Below are positions 1 through 5,312 of a stretch of 5,820 bases of DNA, in pieces (the first letter of the stretch is position 1; each line of letters opens with the position of its first letter). Source of the DNA: SAR202 cluster bacterium. GTDB taxonomy: Bacteria; Chloroflexota; Dehalococcoidia; SAR202; CAJWER01. The DNA lies in assembly GCA_030740335.1 (NCBI GenBank), contig JASLXL010000108.1, positions 1 to 5,820 of the forward strand, written 5' to 3'. The position numbers were made by a program, and so were the translations under genes. Below the pieces are notes generated by a model that saw only the letters and a program-made list of their open reading frames with translations, was not told the DNA's origin and made no database searches.

Positions 1-204
1 AATTCGATGACTCTGTTGAGGTCTTGAAGCGCCAGCAAAGTTTCGCCTAAGGTGTCGTAAATTACCGCTCGTTGATAGAACGCGCCTGCAACGTGAAGCG
101 ATAGTTCGATGACCCTGTTGATGTCTTGGAGGGCCCGCAAACTTTGGCCGAGGCCTCGGTAAGCAACCCCTCGCCTAAAGAACGCCGCAGCGTTATCAGG
201 ATCT
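1..204. repeat. 102-bp tandem coding repeat (TPR units)
   Basis: Positions 1-60 and 103-162 align at an offset of exactly 102 bp, with shared runs such as ttcgatgac, ctgttga, gtcttg and gcaaa. They encode the same part of two successive 34-residue TPR units (LQDLNRVIE and LQDINRVIE). The nucleotide similarity suggests a fairly recent internal duplication, or constraint to keep the repeat. The later half of each unit is more diverged. Confidence 0.7.
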
Positions 205-275
205 TGTGTGATGGCCTTGCTCGAGTCCTCGATAGCTTTGTAGTATTCCTCGTATTCGACCTGCTTGTCGTTCAT
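1..275 (-). CDS. TPR-repeat protein, 3' end cut by window edge
   Basis: An open frame starts at the ATG at 275-273 and runs without a stop off the left edge, giving 91 complete codons. The product begins MNDKQVEYEEYYKAIEDSS and then shows two tetratricopeptide repeats, at about residues 28-61 and 62-91. Both have TPR hallmarks: an A-x-F/Y-x-R-x-x-x-Y pattern (AFFRRGVAY, AFYQRAVIY), a conserved Gly (LGQ, LGE) and A-L-Q-D-I/L-N-R-V-I-E in the second helix. The repeat period is exactly 34 residues. Residues before 28 probably form a further half repeat. TPR proteins are protein-binding scaffolds, so no catalytic role or partner can be named. An AAGGAG site at 292-287 lies 11 nt before the ATG, a slightly long spacing. 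The gene follows the terminase-like gene by 49 nt on the same strand and could share its transcript. Full length is unknown. Confidence 0.85.
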   Translation of the reverse strand, partial: MNDKQVEYEEYYKAIEDSSKAITQDPDNAAAFFRRGVAYRGLGQSLRALQDINRVIELSLHVAGAFYQRAVIYDTLGETLLALQDLNRVIE

Positions 276-286
276 AACAGTGCGAT

Positions 287-292
287 CTCCTT
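287..292 (-). promoter_or_regulatory. Ribosome binding site of TPR gene
   Basis: AAGGAG is read on the minus strand 11 nt upstream of the ATG at 275. No closer Shine-Dalgarno site is visible, so it supports this start despite the longer than ideal spacing. Confidence 0.6.
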
Positions 293-324
293 AGCGGTTA
301 TTACTCTGAAAGTGTTAAACAATG

Positions 325-849
325 TCAAGAGACGTTAAATTTCATGTTGTATTTGACGCCCAGCTCCACCAGGCCCTGGGCGATTTTCTGGAGTATTTCC
401 TTGTTGTGTACTTCACTCTTGATGATGATGGCCACGTCGATGAGGAACTGCTTCGTTACGGCGTTGGAGAGTAGCTCCCTCTCTCCCTTTACGCCCTTAT
501 CCACCATGGCTATGGCGTCGCTGGGCCGGGTGATCTCCAGGTTCATGAGCTCACTCACTCCTCGCTCCCACAGGCTCCGGTACGCCGAGATCTGCCCCTG
601 GATAGTGTCCACCATCGCGTCCTCTCGCAACTCAGCGGTCTCCTCTGCTACTCTGGCCAGCGCCCGCTGTTCCAATGCATCCCTCTCCTCCTCCCACCCG
701 TACCTCTCACTCCACGTGAAGATCAGCGCAGCTGAGGCCTTGCGCCCTGTTTGCGACGATATCTGCCTGGCGATGTCTCTGAAACTTTGACCCTGCATAT
801 GTAGCTCCTTCGCTGCGGCGATGGTTTCCATGGAATAATGCTTACTCAC
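325..849 (-). CDS. Phage terminase small subunit-like HTH protein
   Basis: 174 aa. Residues about 7-52 form a helix-turn-helix of the type found at the N-terminus of many phage terminase small subunits. Helix one is METIAAAKELHMQG, a second helix is SFRDIARQIS, and the presumed recognition helix ends in FTWSERYGWEEER, resembling the usual xxWxxRyGWxxRR close. The rest is predicted mainly helical and charged, which fits an oligomerisation region. Terminase small subunits bind packaging sites on phage DNA and recruit the large ATPase/nuclease subunit. No large subunit gene follows in the window, since the next gene encodes a TPR protein. The start is GTG at 849-847, chosen for its good Shine-Dalgarno site; the alternative ATG at codon 7 would cut into the first helix. 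The gene lies 34 nt after the polymerase fusion on the same strand. It could instead be another phage HTH regulator, as the assignment rests on the HTH pattern and general shape. Confidence 0.55.
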   Translation of the reverse strand: MSKHYSMETIAAAKELHMQGQSFRDIARQISSQTGRKASAALIFTWSERYGWEEERDALEQRALARVAEETAELREDAMVDTIQGQISAYRSLWERGVSELMNLEITRPSDAIAMVDKGVKGERELLSNAVTKQFLIDVAIIIKSEVHNKEILQKIAQGLVELGVKYNMKFNVS

Positions 850-854
850 AGTGT

Positions 855-861
855 CTCCCTT
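855..861 (-). promoter_or_regulatory. Ribosome binding site fixing the GTG start of the terminase-like gene
   Basis: AAGGGAG on the minus strand is followed by a 5-nt spacer (ACACT) and the GTG at 849-847. This decides the GTG start over the internal ATG at codon 7. Confidence 0.7.
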
Positions 862-883
862 ATTTCGTGACCGCCTATGTATG

Positions 884-3800
884 TCACCACGTGCTCTTGA
901 TCTCCGCCTCCACTACCACCGGTACCTCTTTCAGGTACTCTTCCATCGCCTCTCTCATGCACTTTGCCAGCCACTCCTCGGCCTCACGGGCCTTCTCTGC
1001 AGGAGCCTCGACGACAATCTCATCGTGGATAGCTAGGACAGGGAAGGCATCTATGTCGTCGCGGGACTCCCACATCATGGCCAACGCCAACTTGAGGCCG
1101 TCCGCTCCAGTCCCTTGTAGGGGAGAGTTCAGCCTGGCGGTGTAATAGCGGTCGCCATCCAGAATGCGTCGCCTTCCCAGCACCGTCCTGGTCTCTGCCT
1201 TACGCCCCTGTAGCTGCTGCCAGTTGCGGATTCCTGGATACGCCTTAAAGTATTGCTCTCGAATGCCAACTGCCTCGCCCTCATCCAGCTCTACCCTAAA
1301 GCTGGTCTGGGCATACTTCCCCAGAGTTCTTCCCCCCATGCCGAAGATCAGGCCGAAGTTGACGGCCTTTGCCAGCTGGCGCTCATCCGGTGTCACACCG
1401 TCCGTCTCTTCTTTGCCAAGCAGGTAGGTTGCCGTGGTCGCATGTAGGTCTTTGCCTTCGATGAAAGCCTGCTTCATCCTGGCATCCGGGGCCATCTCGG
1501 CCGCTACGCGAAGCTCTATTTGGCTGTAGTCGGCCTTGACGAAGACATGCCCGGGCCCAGGGCGGAAACAGGCCCGGTACGCTGGGTCTCTCGGAAGATT
1601 CTGCAAATTGGGCCCGGCACACGCCATCCGTCCAGTGGCTGCACCGATCTGTCGCCAGTTGGGATGGATCCGCCCGGTGACGGGGTGGACGAAACGTAGC
1701 CATTTCCGGCCATAAGTGCCCACTTTCTTTCTCGCCTCGCGGTAGTCCAGCAAGATTTGGACAATAGCGTGCTGATCTTGAGCAGACTCGAGCGTCTCTT
1801 GGCGGGTGTTCTCAACCTTTAGGCCCAGCGTCCAAAGGACATTTAGCACTTGCTTTGCGGAGTTCCAATTAACCTCCGGCAAGACCTCGCCGCCAGACTC
1901 TTGGGCCATCTGAGTAAGCTCTTGGCCTAGAGACGAAGCCCTCTCAGTAGCTATATCAACTAGCTCTCGCCACTGCTTGTAATCAAAGCCAACGCCCCTT
2001 GACTCCATCCACGAGATAGCTCCGACGAGCCGGTTCTCGAGGTCAACTGTTCGCGCAAGGCCCAACTCTTCGACCTCCTCCGAGAGCCTGTCATATAGCG
2101 GCAGCAGTACGGCTGCGTCAGTTGCCGCGTACTCTATCTGGCCCTTGGTTAGCCGCTCAGCGGCCCATTCGGAGGTCTGTTCGTCCTTCTCTAACTCAAT
2201 GTCCAGGTACTCCCTGGCGAGGTCTTGAAGACCGCGGCCGTACAAACGATTGTGTAGGACCTGGTCGGCCAGCATCGTGTCGAACAGCGGCTCCGGCACG
2301 ACTCCACCCTTGTTATTGCTGAGGAAGTTGGCCTCGAATTTCGCGTTCTGAATGACCTTGACCGGTCCGCCCCTAAGTACGGGAGCAAACGTCTCAAGCG
2401 GGACGCGATAGAGGTCAAAGACGTAGGCGGTGGTCCTGGTGGCAGCCTGTAGTAACCGCGGCTTGTCCAAGAAGTAGTCCAGCCCAGTGCTCTCGATGTC
2501 AAAACCTATTACCCGTTCATTAAGCAGCTCACCCACAACCCGTTGCGCCTGTCCAGCTTCGGTTATGTAACAGACGCTAGGGGCTACAAAGGAGACGGAA
2601 TTCTGTGCACTCTGTGTACTTTGTGTACGGGCCGGGGAAGTTGAATTTTCGCTATTACCATCAGTGGACTCAACGGAGCTACTTGAATTCCCATCAGATG
2701 ATGGCTCAACGGGTGGCTGCTCAGCGACGGTGGGAACCTCGCTGTTCTTATCAGACCATTCGGCCATATCGTCTGTTTTTTCATCCTCAGCCCCGTACAC
2801 GTTGTACACTTTGTACGCGGAATCGGGGTTTCCTCCCGGGCCGTCGTCATCTCCGCCTTCCAGTGCGAGCGGGTTGACCTTGTAACGTGGGGACGGCTGT
2901 CGGCCTCTGCGATCAGCTTCTACCGTTGTTATCATTCGGATGTAGTTCATGTCCTCGAGAGTCTGAAGCACCTCGGACAACTCCCCAACATTGCGAAAAC
3001 GTCGCCGCACATGCTGCCAAAGGTCTCGTTGTGTGAAGGATGTAGGCGACTTGCCTACCCGCACCAGTTTCACGGTGGCTTCCCAGGTCTCTCGCGCCTC
3101 CGCGACCCGCCCGTCGACACCCATAAGACCGAAAGCCACGAGCGCATGTTCGGTGTAGTATCGGCCCAGTGCGATTGCAGATCTAAGGGTCTCCGCGTCG
3201 ATCGGCTTTTCCCAGGGCCGCTTGGCCGAATAGTCCTCAATGAGATGCAAGATACCGGCGAGCCGAAGCACGGCGCCCGATAGTTTAAGTACCCAGTCTC
3301 GTATGTCGCGCAGCGCACCACCTGGGCGAAGCCGTACTTCCAATTCTTGACGATACGCGTCGAACAGACCCTCGGCCCCCGCCGACAACTTCAGGAGATG
3401 TGGTTCGTCATCGGTCTCGCGTCCCAGCGCCGCGATAGACCGTATGACTTCTCGGTATCGCTGCCGTGCACCTTCTGACACAGGATGTGGTTTGAGTTTC
3501 CGATATCCCACCCAGCTCTTCGGCACGGCATACAGGAACCTAGCCAATAACCCCCGCCCACGGAATGCCGGCGTGTCTGCAAGGCTGCGGATGACGTCCG
3601 GCTGGACGGTCAGGCCAACGGTCAACAAAGGCTTCGAGATGTGTTCAGCTTTCCGACCCTTGCGGTCGACATAGATCGGATCCCCTGAGTACGATTTCAA
3701 GTGAATATCGATCGCCAACTGCCCATTGTGGTAGCGGCCGGCTAGTATCGGGAATACCCCACCTTCCGTAGAAAACTGAGCCATGATGCCATCGTTGTCC

Positions 3801-4654
3801 GCCAAAAGACTCGCAAGTGCTTCGGGTGTGATGTCATCGCAAAGAACCCTTGGAGACTCGGGAATAGATTTAGTGGCCAGGTCTTCGGCAAGACTCGTCG
3901 CCTGTTCCATAAGGTCCTTTCGATCCGCATCGCTTTTCTTGCGGTCGACGATCTCCTTCTTCAGGAGTTTCAGCCGCTCTTCTAAAATCTCGCGCTCGAC
4001 CTCTGCTTTCGCTATAACAGGAGCCGCGGCGTCCGCCAGTTCTCTCTGCAGGTCTTCAAGTGGAGCGGTTACCTCACGGTGAACCGGGGATTTCCTTTCC
4101 CCACTGTCGGCGGCTACCGTATAGTAGGCGCTGGTTGGCTCATGCCAGTCTGGGGCGCCCCTCACGCTCACGCGACCCGCGGACGCGGCGGAACTTGCTG
4201 CCAGCGCAAGGTTGGCCGGTAGGTCGACCGGCACCTGGTAGGCTTCGGCAACCTCCTCTACGTAGGGCCTCATGCCCATCGGGAGGCTCGTTGAAGGAAA
4301 TTCTGGGCCATGCGCCCGGGTAAACGGCTCCGGCTCCTGCCAGTCCTCGGGAGACGGGCCGTACGTCTCCGTCAGATAGGCGACAGCATCCTTGCGGCTC
4401 TCGATAAAGACGTCCCCAATTTTCCCCGCGTCAAGTAGCCAGTCTCCGGCGTTCCCCTTCGAGTTACATTTTCGGCACAGCCAGAAGCCTCGGCCCGGCC
4501 ATACGACCAGGCTCGCGCCGGACTCACTCGAATGCTGGGTAGTGTGGCCTCCAACGTAAGCGGCGTTGCCGTCGGGATCGTGTCCCTGCTGCTTCAACGG
4601 GACTCCCGTCGCCCTGATCAGCTCATGGAGGGGAACGTGTAGCCAACGGGTCAT
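884..4654 (-). CDS. Zinc ribbon-DUF3987 ATPase-DnaQ exonuclease-family A DNA polymerase fusion
   Basis: 1256 aa, a probable replication enzyme. Residues 37-71: primase-type zinc ribbon (H37, H41, C60, C63, then GNAGDW). Residues 118-510: DUF3987 domain with degenerate Walker A SGERKS (184-189), a charged coiled-coil insert (200-262), DDITPEAL, EGG and QPDVIR-x-FRGRGLLARF motifs. Residues 515-595: winged-helix-like region. Residues 596-690: Ser/Asp/Glu-rich linker. Residues 691-862: DnaQ-like exonuclease with Exo I D719/E721, Exo II N770/E774 and Exo III Y842/D846. Residues 865-1256: Klenow-like polymerase with TGRM and NLQN (1007-1019), motif A D1042YSQIELR, motif B R1092, K1096, F1100, F1104, QGTGAD (1180-1185) and motif C H1210-D-E. 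There is no 5'-3' exonuclease domain, and no primase catalytic domain fits between zinc ribbon and ATPase. DUF3987 proteins are typical of mobile-element replication. The ATG overlaps the upstream stop (ATGA) and has GAGGA 6 nt before it. Polymerase and exonuclease calls are secure; helicase or origin-binding activity of DUF3987 is inference. Confidence 0.95.
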   Translation of the reverse strand: MTRWLHVPLHELIRATGVPLKQQGHDPDGNAAYVGGHTTQHSSESGASLVVWPGRGFWLCRKCNSKGNAGDWLLDAGKIGDVFIESRKDAVAYLTETYGPSPEDWQEPEPFTRAHGPEFPSTSLPMGMRPYVEEVAEAYQVPVDLPANLALAASSAASAGRVSVRGAPDWHEPTSAYYTVAADSGERKSPVHREVTAPLEDLQRELADAAAPVIAKAEVEREILEERLKLLKKEIVDRKKSDADRKDLMEQATSLAEDLATKSIPESPRVLCDDITPEALASLLADNDGIMAQFSTEGGVFPILAGRYHNGQLAIDIHLKSYSGDPIYVDRKGRKAEHISKPLLTVGLTVQPDVIRSLADTPAFRGRGLLARFLYAVPKSWVGYRKLKPHPVSEGARQRYREVIRSIAALGRETDDEPHLLKLSAGAEGLFDAYRQELEVRLRPGGALRDIRDWVLKLSGAVLRLAGILHLIEDYSAKRPWEKPIDAETLRSAIALGRYYTEHALVAFGLMGVDGRVAEARETWEATVKLVRVGKSPTSFTQRDLWQHVRRRFRNVGELSEVLQTLEDMNYIRMITTVEADRRGRQPSPRYKVNPLALEGGDDDGPGGNPDSAYKVYNVYGAEDEKTDDMAEWSDKNSEVPTVAEQPPVEPSSDGNSSSSVESTDGNSENSTSPARTQSTQSAQNSVSFVAPSVCYITEAGQAQRVVGELLNERVIGFDIESTGLDYFLDKPRLLQAATRTTAYVFDLYRVPLETFAPVLRGGPVKVIQNAKFEANFLSNNKGGVVPEPLFDTMLADQVLHNRLYGRGLQDLAREYLDIELEKDEQTSEWAAERLTKGQIEYAATDAAVLLPLYDRLSEEVEELGLARTVDLENRLVGAISWMESRGVGFDYKQWRELVDIATERASSLGQELTQMAQESGGEVLPEVNWNSAKQVLNVLWTLGLKVENTRQETLESAQDQHAIVQILLDYREARKKVGTYGRKWLRFVHPVTGRIHPNWRQIGAATGRMACAGPNLQNLPRDPAYRACFRPGPGHVFVKADYSQIELRVAAEMAPDARMKQAFIEGKDLHATTATYLLGKEETDGVTPDERQLAKAVNFGLIFGMGGRTLGKYAQTSFRVELDEGEAVGIREQYFKAYPGIRNWQQLQGRKAETRTVLGRRRILDGDRYYTARLNSPLQGTGADGLKLALAMMWESRDDIDAFPVLAIHDEIVVEAPAEKAREAEEWLAKCMREAMEEYLKEVPVVVEAEIKSTW
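2602..2628. repeat. Three 9-nt direct repeats, cluster B (linker DNA)
   Basis: On the plus strand, three adjoining 9-mers run tctgtgcac (2602-2610), tctgtgtac (2611-2619) and tttgtgtac (2620-2628). On the coding minus strand they read GTACACAAA, GTACACAGA, GTGCACAGA, with GTAC at codon positions 2-3-1-2, and encode the T/S-Q-S pattern near residues 676-685 of the polymerase fusion. They resemble replication iterons in layout, but no binding protein is shown. Confidence 0.75.
2795..2816. repeat. GTAC repeats at 9-nt spacing, cluster A (linker DNA)
   Basis: GTAC occurs at 2795, 2804 and 2813, exactly 9 nt apart. The last two are parts of the 9-mers acgttgtac and actttgtac. On the coding strand the array encodes YKVYNVY (residues 614-620), with GTAC beginning at codon position 3. 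It resembles cluster B about 165 bp away but is in another codon phase, so the likeness is at DNA rather than protein level. Confidence 0.7.
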
Positions 4655-4956
4655 AGCGGATCCTCACGCTGACCCGTTGCAGACTGTGCCTGACTCCAAT
4701 TGCAGACTGCCTCTACCCCGCCTCGCTTACCGATAAGTGACAAGCCAGCCCGGATTTCTTGTACTTGGTCACTGGTCATCTCTAGCCCTCCCAGCGACTG
4801 CTCCCGTACCTGTGCTGCGCCGCTTTCTCTGGCGATTTCGGCCAGCACATCGACGATGCTCAACAGAGCACGCTCGCTAGCCTGGTCGGCGACAACTTGT
4901 CGCGCAGCTCGGTTCCGCTCTTGGCCGGTGACTGCGGGCCGTCTTTCCTCAGGCAC
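4651..4956 (-). CDS. Small protein of unknown function, coupled to polymerase fusion
   Basis: 101 aa, not recognised. The start is taken as the GTG at 4956-4954 because GAGGAG (4969-4964) stands 7 nt before it. An upstream ATG at 5019 would give 122 aa but lies deep inside the preceding gene with no better site. The protein is soluble, with no signal peptide or membrane segment. It begins with a Arg/Glu-rich stretch (PEERRPAVTGQERNRAARQ), has a likely amphipathic helix around residues 26-45 (ASERALLSIVDVLAEIAR) and another around 60-76, and contains one Cys (C85). It overlaps the preceding gene by 8 nt and its TGA overlaps the start of the polymerase fusion (ATGA), so translation of the three is probably coupled. 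The position suggests a small replication accessory or binding partner of the fusion, which is inference from context only. Confidence 0.75.
   Translation of the reverse strand: MPEERRPAVTGQERNRAARQVVADQASERALLSIVDVLAEIARESGAAQVREQSLGGLEMTSDQVQEIRAGLSLIGKRGGVEAVCNWSQAQSATGQREDPL
4661..4665 (-). promoter_or_regulatory. Ribosome binding site of polymerase fusion
   Basis: GAGGA on the minus strand with a 6-nt spacer before the ATG at 4654. It lies inside the last codons of the preceding 101-aa gene, as expected for a coupled start. Confidence 0.65.
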
Positions 4957-5191
4957 TGCCGCACTCCTCAGACTCAGGTACGAGGAGCGTGAGCAGCCTT
5001 TCGAGACGCTCAAATTCAAGGCGATCCATGAGCATCACAATTTCGTCTTCATCCGATTCGTATCGGCTTCTGGCCTCGTCGAGGACAGCCGATTTGAAGA
5101 GACGTAGGGCGTCCTCATCACGGGTGGTCGCCACGATGACTCCCCTACCCAAGGTAGGGTCGGGGTACTGCAGAGTCAGATAAGGTTTCAT
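4949..5191 (-). CDS. Small acidic helical protein of unknown function
   Basis: 80 aa, not recognised. The N-terminal 20 residues (MKPYLTLQYPDPTLGRGVIV) look like beta strands. The remainder is strongly helical and charged: DEDALRLFKSAVLDEARSRY, an acidic ESDEDE turn at about residues 45-50, then MLMDRLEFERLERLLTLLV with leucine spacing suited to a coiled coil or helix-helix contact. No membrane segment or signal peptide is seen. An in-frame TAG two codons upstream of the ATG at 5191 bounds the start. The nearest purine-rich site to this ATG (GAGGGGG, 5212-5206) is 14 nt away, which is long. A GTG at codon 20 (5134) has a better-placed AGGGGAG and would give 61 aa, so the start is uncertain. 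It is the first gene after a terminator and leads the coupled replication cluster, overlapping the 101-aa gene by 8 nt. Confidence 0.75.
   Translation of the reverse strand: MKPYLTLQYPDPTLGRGVIVATTRDEDALRLFKSAVLDEARSRYESDEDEIVMLMDRLEFERLERLLTLLVPESEECGSA
4964..4969 (-). promoter_or_regulatory. Ribosome binding site deciding the GTG start at 4956
   Basis: GAGGAG is read on the minus strand, with a 7-nt spacer (TGCGGCA) to GTG 4956-4954. It is the best-placed Shine-Dalgarno site in the window and sets the 101-aa start in preference to the ATG at 5019. Confidence 0.75.
5143..5159. other. Perfect hairpin (7-bp arms, 3-nt loop) in early codons of 80-aa gene
   Basis: ccctacc (5143-5149), caa, ggtaggg (5153-5159) form a perfect inverted repeat inside codons 11-16 of the 80-aa gene. 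On the minus-strand mRNA its 3' arm overlaps AGGGGAG (5146-5140), the candidate ribosome site for the alternative GTG start at 5134. A regulatory role is possible but unproven. Confidence 0.5.
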
Positions 5192-5211
5192 GTGCTAATA
5201 AGAATCCCCCT

Positions 5212-5241
5212 CATATACATATAGCGATCCCAGAGGAGCAA
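5212..5241 (-). promoter_or_regulatory. Possible promoter of the replication cluster
   Basis: The gap between the terminator and the 80-aa gene (5192-5246) contains the most AT-rich patch nearby. On the minus strand it has two overlapping TATATG boxes (5223-5218 and 5217-5212), the second 18 nt after a weak TTGCTC. Matches to sigma-70 consensus are partial. The location, after a terminator and before a gene cluster, is the main support. A promoter for another sigma factor cannot be excluded. Confidence 0.3.
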
Positions 5242-5246
5242 TTCCG

Positions 5247-5283
5247 ACAAAAAGAAACGGACCTACCATCTGGTAGGTCCGTT
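5247..5283 (-). terminator. Rho-independent terminator after sigma-like gene
   Basis: A perfect inverted repeat has 13-nt arms at 5256-5268 and 5271-5283 (AACGGACCTACCA and its complement) and a 2-nt centre, so the real loop is probably 4 nt. On the minus strand the stem is followed by TTTCTTTTTG, a classic U-tract. It starts 29 nt after the TAG of the sigma-like gene at 5313. On the plus strand no T-run follows, so it acts in the minus direction. Confidence 0.9.
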
Positions 5284-5312
5284 CCCTAAAACATTATTTG
5301 CTTGAGTCTGTG

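Noticed and set aside
276..324. Promoter or terminator between the terminase-like and TPR genes
   Set aside because: The gap is AT-rich with TAATAA-like text, but the only TTG-type box is 13 nt from it, and there is no stable hairpin with a T-run.
344..790. 148-aa plus-strand open frame antisense to the terminase-like gene
   Set aside because: Composition is Ser/Arg/Leu-rich as expected of a reverse-strand shadow, no Shine-Dalgarno or domain is seen, and the minus-strand gene explains the sequence.
2602..2816. CRISPR array or microsatellite for the 9-nt repeats
   Set aside because: Units are only 9 nt, contiguous, without unique spacers of CRISPR size, and lie inside a conserved frame. They vary at several positions, so a simple slippage tract is not a full explanation either.
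3783..4082. 99-aa plus-strand open frame over the coiled-coil part of the fusion
   Set aside because: A Ser/Arg repeat-like shadow of the charged coiled-coil codons in the minus-strand gene; no independent support.
4957..5019. Longer start (ATG at 5019) for the 101-aa protein
   Set aside because: The GTG at 4956 has an ideal GAGGAG at 7 nt and a short overlap, while the ATG start would overlap the previous gene by 71 nt and adds a Ser-rich stretch that looks like out-of-frame translation.
4700..5107. 135-aa plus-strand open frame over both small genes
   Set aside because: It runs against two overlapping minus-strand genes that have clear ribosome sites; no recognisable domain.
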